From positions 1-39,359 of the forward strand of contig NZ_JPIM01000035.1 in the NCBI RefSeq assembly GCF_000735195.1: 39,359 nt of DNA. The letters run 5' to 3'. Positions 1 to 7,266 of the stretch are shown here, piece by piece (positions within the stretch are counted from its first letter, which is position 1; each line of letters begins with the position of its first letter). The DNA is from Chloroflexus sp. MS-G (GTDB lineage: Bacteria; Chloroflexota; Chloroflexia; Chloroflexales; Chloroflexaceae). A program made the translations under genes and the position numbers. The notes under the pieces were generated by a model, which was given only the letters and a program-made list of their open reading frames with translations, had not been told where the DNA came from and searched no databases.

Positions 1-783
1 ACCCGAACACCAACAGTCACGAAGACACCAACCGCAACCCGCACAACAAAGCCCACGAAGACACCAACCGCGACTCGCACGCCGACCGTATTGCCGACTC
101 CTGAGCCAACGGCTTGGCCTAGTGGTGTGGTGATCATCAATGCACTCTTACCGGCGCCAGCAACGGGAAAACACGAGTGGATTGAACTCCGTAGCCAATA
201 TGCACAACCCATCGACCTGCAAGGATGGTTCTTTACCGATAATAGTGGACAACGTCGCCTGATTTCTGAGCAATCCCTGGCGGCAGGAGCAACGGTGCGT
301 ATTCCGATCACGCGCTCTTTTCTGAACAACAGCGGTGATACGGTGATCCTGCACGATCCAACGGGAAACGCGATCGACACATTTTCTTATTCTGCAGCAG
401 AGATTGATAGCATCGTCTGGCGCCAACTCACAGTTTCTTCTCCGCAAACCGACCCTGGGCACGAGATCAACCTCTCTCTGCAAATGCCTGCCACGACCGA
501 TAGCATATTGCCTTCGCCATTAGCATTTTCACGGCCTACCGAACGGCTTCCATTTTCGTTAGCACTCCGTTCGCCGTTGCCCGGTTACCTGACGATAACT
601 GCCACTGCGTCGCCAACCGTTACTCCACCGGCAGTCAACGTGAGCACGTGTACTGATTGCTCTGAACCAAGGTGGTCATGGTCGCGGATCACTGCTGCGG
701 TGCTAGGAGTTATTGCCATCCTGCTCTTTGTTACTGAACCAAAACCACGTCGTTCTGTGCGAGACTATCAGGATGTGTTATAA
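1..783 (+). CDS. Lamin-tail-domain surface protein, 3' part
   Basis: The frame is open from base 1, so the start lies outside the window; the TTG at 91 is only an internal codon. The visible part begins with a Thr/Pro/Lys/Arg-rich linker of 12-residue repeats. A beta-rich module follows (VVIINALLP, then WIELRS, then GWFFTDNSG, and GDTVILHDPTGNAIDTFSY) that matches the lamin tail domain fold found in bacterial surface and secreted proteins. Near the C-terminus there is a CxxC (STCTDCSEP), then one membrane segment (about AAVLGVIAILLFV) and a basic tail. The layout suggests a domain held outside the cell on a Thr/Pro stalk and anchored by a C-terminal helix. The function is unknown; domain recognition is from sequence pattern only. 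Confidence 0.75.
   Translation, partial: TRTPTVTKTPTATRTTKPTKTPTATRTPTVLPTPEPTAWPSGVVIINALLPAPATGKHEWIELRSQYAQPIDLQGWFFTDNSGQRRLISEQSLAAGATVRIPITRSFLNNSGDTVILHDPTGNAIDTFSYSAAEIDSIVWRQLTVSSPQTDPGHEINLSLQMPATTDSILPSPLAFSRPTERLPFSLALRSPLPGYLTITATASPTVTPPAVNVSTCTDCSEPRWSWSRITAAVLGVIAILLFVTEPKPRRSVRDYQDVL
19..80 (+). repeat. Two-copy 36-base coding repeat (Thr/Pro linker)
   Basis: A 26-base unit beginning ACGAAGACACCAACCGC occurs at 19-44 and again at 55-80 with two mismatches. The copies are 36 bases apart, which is 12 codons, so the repeat preserves frame and encodes TKTPTATRT twice. It is likely the tail of a longer repeat array upstream of the window. Confidence 0.75.
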
Positions 784-784
784 T
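776..784 (+). promoter_or_regulatory. Extended -10 promoter for the ROK gene
   Basis: TGT directly followed by TATAAT (779-784) forms an extended -10 element overlapping the stop codon of the lamin-tail gene. No good -35 box is seen 17 bases upstream, which is usual for extended -10 promoters. The same TGTGTTATAAT string occurs ahead of aspS. Confidence 0.5.
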
Positions 785-834
785 CTCACAACACTGGTGC
801 CGAACATACGTTATATTCAGAGAGGAACACCCCT

Positions 835-1806
835 ATGAAAGATCTGCCTACCCTGATAGGTGAACGGTTGACGCAGAACCTGTGGGGCGTTCTCGGCAAT
901 CAAGGGTATATTCTTGGTATCGATCTGGGCAGCTACGGCCTGCGGGTTGCCTTAGTTGACTTACAGCACCACACCTATCAAAATGCTTCCATGGAATTGG
1001 CCGAACACGAAGACCCGGACACAACAGTGAATCGTGTCATCGAGCTGGCCCGTGGCTTGATGGCTCAGGAAGGTGTGGGTACTGATCGGCTGGTACGGGT
1101 TGGCGTAGGCTTTAGTGGCCCGGTCGATCTCCGGCATGGCACCGTTCGATTAGCGCCCCGTCGACCAGGCTGGGAAAACTATCCGCTCCAGGAACGCTTT
1201 GAACAGGCCTTCGACACCGTAACTCTGATCGACAACGATGCCAACCTGATCGCACTCGGTGAAGCCGTATTTGGTGTTGGGAAGGGGTGTCAGCATCTTT
1301 TTTACGTTCACCTGAGCAGTGGTGTGGGCGGTGGAGCGGTATTGAACGGTCGTCTCTACCATGGTGCTCATTCCATGGCAGGTGAAATTGGGCATGCGGT
1401 CGTAGGTCATGGTTGGGATGGTGATGGTCGTCCGGAAACGCTAGAGGAATTGGTCTCTATTGGTGGATTGCTCCGACGGGCAGCCGCTGCCGGTCTAACC
1501 ACCAGTCGCCTGGAAGATATTTTCAGTGATCATCCGGTGGCGCGTAAGGTTGTTCAGCATACCGTTGATTTGATGGCTACCAGGATTGCGCAGATTATTG
1601 CGTTACTCGATCCGGAAATCGTTGTCTTAGGTGGCATTGTGGTGCGTATTGGCGGCGATAGTTTCGTCGAAGCAATTGCCTCCAGGGTAAATCATTTCAT
1701 CGCTCCCCAGTTTGCTCGTCCGGTACCGGTCGTGGCTTCGATATTAGGGCCAGACAGTGTCGCAATCGGTGCTGTAGCTATGGCCCTCGATAGCTTGTCA
1801 GATTAG
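835..1806 (+). CDS. ROK-family sugar kinase-like protein, zinc motif absent
   Basis: 323 aa, the usual length for ROK (repressor, ORF, kinase) proteins. The N-terminal phosphate-binding loop GIDLGSYGLRVALVD (about 28-42), the catalytic-loop motif DNDAN (133-137, Asp135 the expected base), the SSGVGGG loop (161-167) and GEIGH (183-187) are all present. There is no DNA-binding domain, so it resembles a kinase rather than a NagC/XylR repressor. The Cys-rich zinc site that normally follows GEIGH (CxCGxxGCxE) is missing; the segment reads HAVVGHGWDGDGRPETLEE with no cysteine. Glucokinase is a reasonable guess but the substrate is not certain. It starts at ATG 835 behind AGAGAGGAA and probably has its own extended -10 promoter. 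Confidence 0.75.
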   Translation: MKDLPTLIGERLTQNLWGVLGNQGYILGIDLGSYGLRVALVDLQHHTYQNASMELAEHEDPDTTVNRVIELARGLMAQEGVGTDRLVRVGVGFSGPVDLRHGTVRLAPRRPGWENYPLQERFEQAFDTVTLIDNDANLIALGEAVFGVGKGCQHLFYVHLSSGVGGGAVLNGRLYHGAHSMAGEIGHAVVGHGWDGDGRPETLEELVSIGGLLRRAAAAGLTTSRLEDIFSDHPVARKVVQHTVDLMATRIAQIIALLDPEIVVLGGIVVRIGGDSFVEAIASRVNHFIAPQFARPVPVVASILGPDSVAIGAVAMALDSLSD

Positions 1807-2184
1807 TTTTGCTGATATGCCTCTCTTCTCTCGTCGATCATACCGTTAGCGTATGGCAGGTTCGCAACCTGTACCCCCGCACAGAGGAGATGGTGGTGGA
1901 TCGGGACCTGGAGGGTGATGGTAGGCTAATGTGTCAACCGATGGGAACTACATGTGCATCACACGACGCGGGCCGGAGGCCCGCGTACCCAGGTGGCCGC
2001 AATGAGGCCCGTATCTGATGCCAATCCTGTCTGTGTAAGCCGTGTATCATCCTGCCAGCGCTGCTAGTACCCCCCGCTTACGGAGGGAAGGGGGGTGATC
2101 CAGATGCCCACGCACCAGGACACGGTTTTCGTGAACAGGATCGGTATGAGAACGCTGAAAATCCCTCCCTGCACGATCTCCTAT
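1807..2184. other. Non-coding gap with palindromes
   Basis: No convincing gene is seen; an open frame at 1809-2018 has no family resemblance or ribosome site and runs through a palindrome. The stretch holds a perfect hairpin at 1966-1986 and a C-run/G-run inverted repeat (2069-2075 with 2090-2096). Confidence 0.6.
1966..1986. repeat. Short GC-rich palindrome (interspersed type)
   Basis: ACGCGGGCC and GGCCCGCGT form a perfect 9-bp stem around a GGA loop, followed by ACCC. Similar elements of the form GCxGGC-loop-GCCxGC occur at about 19058-19074 and 22445-22467, suggesting a dispersed intergenic repeat family. Confidence 0.6.
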
Positions 2185-2213
2185 TTGCATGTCGTGCTGA
2201 GCAATGATACAAT
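2185..2213 (+). promoter_or_regulatory. Candidate promoter of the 2309-9613 cluster
   Basis: TTGCAT (2185-2190), a 17-base spacer and TACAAT (2208-2213) fit a housekeeping sigma promoter. A transcript would start near 2220 and carry the 2246-2270 hairpin in its leader before the first small gene at 2309. Confidence 0.45.
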
Positions 2214-2245
2214 ACAGTGAGCTATATCGTACACCCTACGGATAG

Positions 2246-2270
2246 CAGGGAGGCAAGTCCCGCCTCTCTG
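2246..2270 (+). promoter_or_regulatory. Leader hairpin or weak terminator
   Basis: CAGGGAGGC (2246-2254) pairs with GCCTCTCTG (2262-2270) around a 7-base loop, with one G-U pair, followed by TTT. The T run is short, so it may be a leader structure, a weak terminator or a dispersed repeat. Confidence 0.35.
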
Positions 2271-2308
2271 TTTCCTGTTGTCTATGAGTTGAAGCTTGTG
2301 GGGGCATG

Positions 2309-2458
2309 ATGGACGCAAAGACGATCATTTTTGGCGATACCGCCATCGACCGCTTACTCCAATGGCTTCGGGCAAGCGGTGAACCGAAAGATGTGAGAGA
2401 CCTGTTATTGCACTATCTCGAAATTCTTTGCAAGCTGGTGACGGAGGAGGGCGAATGA
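2309..2458 (+). CDS. 49-aa protein of unknown function
   Basis: A short gene reads MDAKTIIFGD...LLQWLRASGEPKDVRDLLLHYLEILCKLVTEEGE and ends in TGA at 2456-2458. Its stop overlaps the next gene's start in an ATGA junction, and its last codons contain the GGAGGAGGG ribosome site for that gene. Both are strong signs that it is translated and coupled to the 651-aa protein. The product looks mostly helical and soluble, with amphipathic stretches at about 12-22 and 27-43. No known family is recognised. An alternative in-frame ATG at 2306 is not possible because 2306 is in another frame. Confidence 0.6.
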   Translation: MDAKTIIFGDTAIDRLLQWLRASGEPKDVRDLLLHYLEILCKLVTEEGE

Positions 2459-4410
2459 CTGCCACCACAGCAACACTGGCCGATGAAGTATGGCGGCTGA
2501 TGACCGCACAGGGAATTCTTTTCGCCATTGATGCCCCTATTCGGCAGACGCTGAGTAATCTGGTCGCATTCTTTGCCGCTCGTCTACAACGCGATCCGGC
2601 GAGTGTGCAGGCTGAACTGGAAGCAGCTCTGGCCGCTGATGAGCGTTTCACCCGCGAGGAGGTCAACGGTCAAGTTATTTTTGTGACCTCTCGTCAGGGA
2701 CGGTATATTCCCCGTGATACTACCGATCCGCATACCTTTAAACAGCGCCTCTATGAGCCAGAGAATCCGTTACCGATTGATGATTTAAGCGTTGTTGTAT
2801 CTACGTCGCGTCCGGCAATTACGACGGTGGAACCGGTCTATATTTCAGACTACTGGCTCGAACAGGCCCGGTTAGTGGCGGCTACGCAGATGGATGAACA
2901 GCCGGTAGTTCAGCCCGAATCTCAGGAAGCTGGTGCGACGACACCGGTTGTTGTCGAGCAGCCAGTTGCTGAGGGGGCAGGCCCGGCGCCGGTTGGTGAA
3001 GAGCCAGGAGTGGCAGTGGTACCACCAACTGATGTTGAAGAGCCGGTTGCGACGGTTGTTGAGGAACCCTCGGCAGCGCCGGTTGCCGCGTCGGCTACCG
3101 GTGAGCGTTCGACAGTGCTGACCGTTGACGGCTTGTCCATTGATCTGAGCCGTTCACCGGCAGAGATCGTGGCCGAGCACGGCCCTGCTCTAGAGCGCAT
3201 TCTAGCCGAGCGATTGGCTCAAGACCCACTCCGGCGGATCGTCAGCTTTGGGCGATTGCACTATCCGGAAACGAGCTTAGTAAGCTTTGGTAAGAACGAT
3301 CTGCGCAAGATCCGCGACTACATCCTCGAACGCAATGAGCCATTGCTCGATACCGAGATCATTGCCGATCTGTATTACCACAATCCACGCCAACCTGATT
3401 ACGAGGGTTTTCGCTTTTCGTTGAATTATCGCCTGTCGCGTGAAAAAGATTTTGAATTCGTAGGAGTGGAAGGCGCAAATATCTGGTCAACGAAGGGTTT
3501 GCCAGCCATTGGCTCTAAGCGGGTAAAAGCATCCGAGATGGGCCAACTGACCTCGTATCTGATCGAGGGCTTTGATGATAGTCTGGCTGATCAAAGTGTG
3601 GAGTCTATTCAGGCCAGTGGCAGTGTGACTCGCTTGCTAACCTTCTTTGAGTGGGAATACGGGGTGCTTCCGCTAGATGCTGCGTTGGCGACCCTGTTGC
3701 CGAAACCGGTTTTCCCTGATCAACGAAGTGCGGTTCTTCGCTTTGATTCACCACAACATTTCGGAACGTATCTGGTTGAAGTGCGCTATCCGAGCGGTAA
3801 TCGTGGTGGTTGGTTGCAAGGGCTGGAAGATTTCTTCCGCGAGTATCTTGTACCCGGCGCTTTGATCACGATTAGTCGGACTAACGCGGTGAATGTCTTT
3901 ACCATCAGCTACGAGGAGGGTGGTGAGACGACGGATCGTCTGCTGACCTTTGACGAGAAGAAGAACCGGTTTGCGTTTGCCAATCTCACCTTCTACTGTG
4001 CCGTTGATGAGGATTTGTTGCCGACCCAGAATCGCTATGGGAAATTGCGAAATCTGAAGGCGTTCCCAATGAGTGAACGGCGGAAGGCCGAGATGATACT
4101 CGAACACGTTTGCGAGGCGATGGGCGAGCGGGGTGGTAGCCGTGAGCAGCCGGTGTATCGAGTAACGTTTAATGATATATACGTTGCCTATAACGTGCTA
4201 CGTCCGGCATCACGCTCGTTTTTGCAAGCGTTGCTCGATAGCCACTCGGCGATGACAGCCGATCCTTCAGCGTCTGGAACGTATTTCTTCACTCTGCCGC
4301 AAGTGGAACGAACCGAGACCGAAGCAGAGGATGTAGATGTAGAGGAAGATTTGCCAATCCAACCCACTTTACGACGGCGGGGTGGTCGGTATATTGATGA
4401 AGATGAGTAA
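2455..4410 (+). CDS. 651-aa protein of unknown function
   Basis: The start is ATG 2455, behind GGAGGAGGG and overlapping the previous stop as ATGA; an upstream TTG at 2428 has no such support. Three parts are visible. The N-terminal 110 residues are helical then beta (QAELEAALAADERFTREEVNGQVIFVTS) and resemble a winged-helix layout. A low-complexity Val/Pro/Glu linker follows at about residues 150-220. The rest is a globular mixed alpha/beta region with distinctive stretches (RIVSFGRLHYPETSLVSFGKNDL, then FSLNYRLSREKDFEFVGVEGANIWSTKGLP, and RNLKAFPMSERRKAEMI), ending in an acidic/basic tail. There is no signal peptide or membrane segment. Function unknown; DNA binding through the N-terminal region is only a guess. 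Confidence 0.8.
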   Translation: MTATTATLADEVWRLMTAQGILFAIDAPIRQTLSNLVAFFAARLQRDPASVQAELEAALAADERFTREEVNGQVIFVTSRQGRYIPRDTTDPHTFKQRLYEPENPLPIDDLSVVVSTSRPAITTVEPVYISDYWLEQARLVAATQMDEQPVVQPESQEAGATTPVVVEQPVAEGAGPAPVGEEPGVAVVPPTDVEEPVATVVEEPSAAPVAASATGERSTVLTVDGLSIDLSRSPAEIVAEHGPALERILAERLAQDPLRRIVSFGRLHYPETSLVSFGKNDLRKIRDYILERNEPLLDTEIIADLYYHNPRQPDYEGFRFSLNYRLSREKDFEFVGVEGANIWSTKGLPAIGSKRVKASEMGQLTSYLIEGFDDSLADQSVESIQASGSVTRLLTFFEWEYGVLPLDAALATLLPKPVFPDQRSAVLRFDSPQHFGTYLVEVRYPSGNRGGWLQGLEDFFREYLVPGALITISRTNAVNVFTISYEEGGETTDRLLTFDEKKNRFAFANLTFYCAVDEDLLPTQNRYGKLRNLKAFPMSERRKAEMILEHVCEAMGERGGSREQPVYRVTFNDIYVAYNVLRPASRSFLQALLDSHSAMTADPSASGTYFFTLPQVERTETEAEDVDVEEDLPIQPTLRRRGGRYIDEDE

Positions 4411-4482
4411 GTATGACTGGCGACGATGAAGGGCGTTGGCTCTGCATCGTCGCTTTGTCGTGTTTCCCTGGGCAGGTTTACC

Positions 4483-5394
4483 ATGACTCTGAGTTTTGCT
4501 GAGCGTGTTGCCCAACTCGATACGATGGAGAAGGCTCCGACGCGCCTCGATCTGAAGTTGCTGGCTAATTTAGGGCCAGAGAGCGTATACATCTTTTGGG
4601 AGCAGTGGCAGCGCTTCAGTCTGGATCGCCGACGCCATATTATGCGTTTACTAGCTGAGCTGGCCGAAGAACAGATTCAGCTTGATTACCGGCCGGTCTT
4701 TCGGGCATGTCTGGCCGATCAGGACGCTCAAATTCGGGTGCTTGCTATTGAAGGATTATGGGAAGACGACCATGAGCAGATGATGGATCGGTTGATCCAG
4801 ATGCTCCACGACCCGGCAGGTGAAGTGCGAGCGGCGGCGCTGCTCAGTCTGGCACGGTTTGCCTACCGTGCTGAGATCGGTGATCTGTCGCTCAGTGCAG
4901 GTCAGCGCTTGCATGATGTCTTGGTTGAAGCGGCTACCGATCCTGATCAGCCCTTTGAGGTACGGCGTCGGGCAATTGAGGCATTAGGCTATTTTGCCGA
5001 GTCTTCAGCAGCGCAGGAACTGGTTGACCGTGCCTACAATACCGATGACATCTACATGCGCGAGAGTGCGGTGCTGGCAATGGGGCGCTCAATGCGGCGC
5101 CAATGGTTCCCGTATATCTTGCGCGAGCTGCAAAGTCCATCTCCATCGTTGCGTTACGAGGCGGCACGGGCAGTTGGTGAGATCGGTGAAGATGGACGGG
5201 AATTGTTGCCTGCATTGTTACCGCTCGTCGATGATGAGGATACCGAAATTGCTCTGGCTGCAATTTGGGCGTTAGGCCAGGTTGGTGGGGCTGATGCGCG
5301 ACGGATTCTCCAGCGGATTGCCCGTTCTCGTGATGAGGTGCGTGCTCAGGTTGCCCAAGATGCACTCGCCGAACTCGACCTTGATACCCTCTGA
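4483..5394 (+). CDS. HEAT-repeat protein
   Basis: 303 aa from ATG 4483, which has GGGCAGG nearby; the ATG at 4426 gives an extra 19 residues without a ribosome site or repeat content. From about residue 55 the protein is a run of paired helices with HEAT signatures: DQDAQIRVLAIEGLWE, DPAGEVRAAALLSLARF, PFEVRRRAIEALGYF, DIYMRESAVLAMGRS, SPSLRYEAARAVGEIG, DTEIALAAIWALGQVG and RDEVRAQVAQDALAEL. Such solenoids are protein-binding scaffolds; no catalytic motif is present. It lies 72 bases after the 651-aa protein and 6 bases before the PIG-L gene, so it is in the same transcript and may assemble with its neighbours. Confidence 0.8.
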   Translation: MTLSFAERVAQLDTMEKAPTRLDLKLLANLGPESVYIFWEQWQRFSLDRRRHIMRLLAELAEEQIQLDYRPVFRACLADQDAQIRVLAIEGLWEDDHEQMMDRLIQMLHDPAGEVRAAALLSLARFAYRAEIGDLSLSAGQRLHDVLVEAATDPDQPFEVRRRAIEALGYFAESSAAQELVDRAYNTDDIYMRESAVLAMGRSMRRQWFPYILRELQSPSPSLRYEAARAVGEIGEDGRELLPALLPLVDDEDTEIALAAIWALGQVGGADARRILQRIARSRDEVRAQVAQDALAELDLDTL

Positions 5395-5400
5395 GGAAGT

Positions 5401-6210
5401 ATGGCCTTTATTACCGATCAGGCCACGGCATTGCCTGATGGCTATCGTCACATTGTGCTGTCGCCGCATCTTGATGATGCGGCGCTTTCCTGTGGCGGGT
5501 TCATTGCGCGTATGACGGCGGCTGGCGAGCGGGTGCTGGTCGTCAATGTTTGTAGTGGTATACCCTCTGCTCAGGCGGGGTTCAGTGCATTTGCCCAATC
5601 GCTCCACGAACGCTGGGCATTGCCGCCATCATCTGTCGTGGCCCATCGTCGGGTTGAAGATGCCGCCGCGCTAGGTGTGCTTGGCGCCGATGCGCTGTTG
5701 TTGCCTGAGCTTGATGCAATTTATCGCTGCCCCGATGTGTATGCCGATGAAGTGAGTCTGTTTGCAACACCGATAGCCGATGATCCGCTCATTGATGCAG
5801 TGGTACGTCTGACGACAACGCTGGTCGAGCGCTATCCGCATGCTACATTTTATGTGCCACTGGCCGTTGGGATGCACGTCGATCATCAGTTAGTCTTTGC
5901 CGCTGCGACGAGTGTTTTGCAGGCTGCTGATGTACGCTATGGGTATTACGAAGATTTTCCGTATGCTCGCCAGCCGTCGGCTGTTGAACAGCGGTTAGCA
6001 ATGATCGGTCGTAAGCACTATGCCCCACGCTATGTTCCACTCGATGAGGCGTTGCTTCAGGTGAAGATTACGGCTATTTCGGCTTATTCTAGCCAGTTGA
6101 ATGTCCTCTTTGATGGGGTAGCGGCGATGCCGGCTGCCGTGACCGAGTATGCCGCACGGATTGCGTTTCCGGCCATGCGTTATGCTGAACGGCAATGGGT
6201 GCGCGTATGA
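5401..6210 (+). CDS. PIG-L family (LmbE-like) N-deacetylase
   Basis: 269 aa. PIG-L enzymes are zinc-dependent hydrolases that remove acetyl groups from N-acetylglucosamine conjugates and related small molecules. The zinc motif PHLDD is at 22-26 (with SPHLDDAALSCGG) and the distal HVDH at 159-162, so the metal site looks complete. The ribosome site GAGGAAGT abuts ATG 5401. It overlaps the FemAB gene by 4 bases (ATGA). Beside FemAB and MurE it may act on an amino sugar of the cell envelope, but bacillithiol- or mycothiol-type substrates and natural-product glycosides are also known for the family. Confidence 0.85.
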   Translation: MAFITDQATALPDGYRHIVLSPHLDDAALSCGGFIARMTAAGERVLVVNVCSGIPSAQAGFSAFAQSLHERWALPPSSVVAHRRVEDAAALGVLGADALLLPELDAIYRCPDVYADEVSLFATPIADDPLIDAVVRLTTTLVERYPHATFYVPLAVGMHVDHQLVFAAATSVLQAADVRYGYYEDFPYARQPSAVEQRLAMIGRKHYAPRYVPLDEALLQVKITAISAYSSQLNVLFDGVAAMPAAVTEYAARIAFPAMRYAERQWVRV

Positions 6211-7265
6211 GGGATCGGTGGCGGGTTGATGTACCATCTTCTGTGCGTTGGGATGCGTTTGTTGCCACGCATCCGCATGGGAGTTTCTTGCAGGCCAGCC
6301 CGTGGGGGGCAATGAAAGCGCTGTTTGGCTGGCATTGTCGGCGCCTGGCAGTATTCGATGCAGCCGGTACTATCCTGGCCGGTGCCCAGGTGCTCTTTCG
6401 GCGCGCTTTCGGTCTGGCTTTTGGCTATACGCCACGCGGTCCTCTCTTTTCTGGTGATCCGACCGTTGATGAATTGTTGATACAGGCGTTACGACGAGTA
6501 GGCCGACAGATGGCAGCAATTATGATCCGCTTCGAGCCAAACATCAGCGAACGCGACCTGCGAGCTGCCGAATTACGTGCCTGGTTTGATCATTGCCGTC
6601 TTGTGGTCGCCGATACCATTCAACCACGCAGTACTGTGTTGCTCGATCTCCAGGCCCCAGAATCGGCACTCTTTGCCGCTTGCTCAAAAGGTCATCGGGC
6701 CGATATTCGGCGCGCTGAACGATGCGGAGTAACGGTGCGGGTGGGGAATGAAGCCGATCTCGCTCCATTTTACGATATTATGCGGGCAACCGGGGAACGC
6801 GCAGCATTCAGTATTCACAGTGCTGACTACTATGCCACGGTATGGCGATTGCATCAACCAAACGCCCGTCTTTTCATTGCTGAAGCCCAAGCGATGCCAG
6901 TGGCAGCACATCTGATCCTGGCTGATGCGCGTTACGGTTATTACCTCTACGGTGGTTCGACGACGGAGGGATTACGGAGCGGCGCCAATCATTTGCTGGC
7001 ATGGCAGGCACTGCGCTGGGCACGTGAGCGCGGTTGCATCGGTTATGATTTTTGGGGTATCCCAGATGCGCTCGGTCAGGCAGCATTTGCCGACGATGCA
7101 GCGGTGCGCACGGCGCTTGAACAAGCTGCTCAGCAGGACCCGTTGATCGGTGTGTATCGTTTTAAAAAGGGTTTTGGTGGCCGCATCGTTCGTTTGATGC
7201 CGGCCTTCGATCTCGTGTTGCTGCCACCACTCTATCCCCTGGCAAAGCAGAAAATTGGAGGATAG
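6207..7265 (+). CDS. FemAB-type peptidyltransferase (GNAT fold)
   Basis: 352 aa from ATG 6207, overlapping the previous stop by 4 bases; ATG 6195 is an in-frame alternative. FemA/B/X proteins use aminoacyl-tRNA to add residues to the side chain of lipid-linked peptidoglycan precursors. Family traits are visible: the N-terminal FLQASPWGAMKALFGWHCRRLAV stretch, GYTPRGPLF, a central STVLLDLQ...KGHRADIRRAERCGVTVR segment, and the second GNAT half with AHLILADARYGYYLYGGSTTEGLRSGANHLLAWQALRWARERGCIGYDFWG and FKKGFGG. The next gene is murE, whose ribosome site lies in its last codons, supporting a peptidoglycan role. A role in modifying another polymer cannot be excluded. Confidence 0.82.
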   Translation: MRDRWRVDVPSSVRWDAFVATHPHGSFLQASPWGAMKALFGWHCRRLAVFDAAGTILAGAQVLFRRAFGLAFGYTPRGPLFSGDPTVDELLIQALRRVGRQMAAIMIRFEPNISERDLRAAELRAWFDHCRLVVADTIQPRSTVLLDLQAPESALFAACSKGHRADIRRAERCGVTVRVGNEADLAPFYDIMRATGERAAFSIHSADYYATVWRLHQPNARLFIAEAQAMPVAAHLILADARYGYYLYGGSTTEGLRSGANHLLAWQALRWARERGCIGYDFWGIPDALGQAAFADDAAVRTALEQAAQQDPLIGVYRFKKGFGGRIVRLMPAFDLVLLPPLYPLAKQKIGG

Positions 7266-7266
7266 C

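Noticed and set aside
1809..2018. 69-aa open frame after the ROK gene
   Set aside because: Crosses a perfect palindrome, no ribosome site, no family signal.
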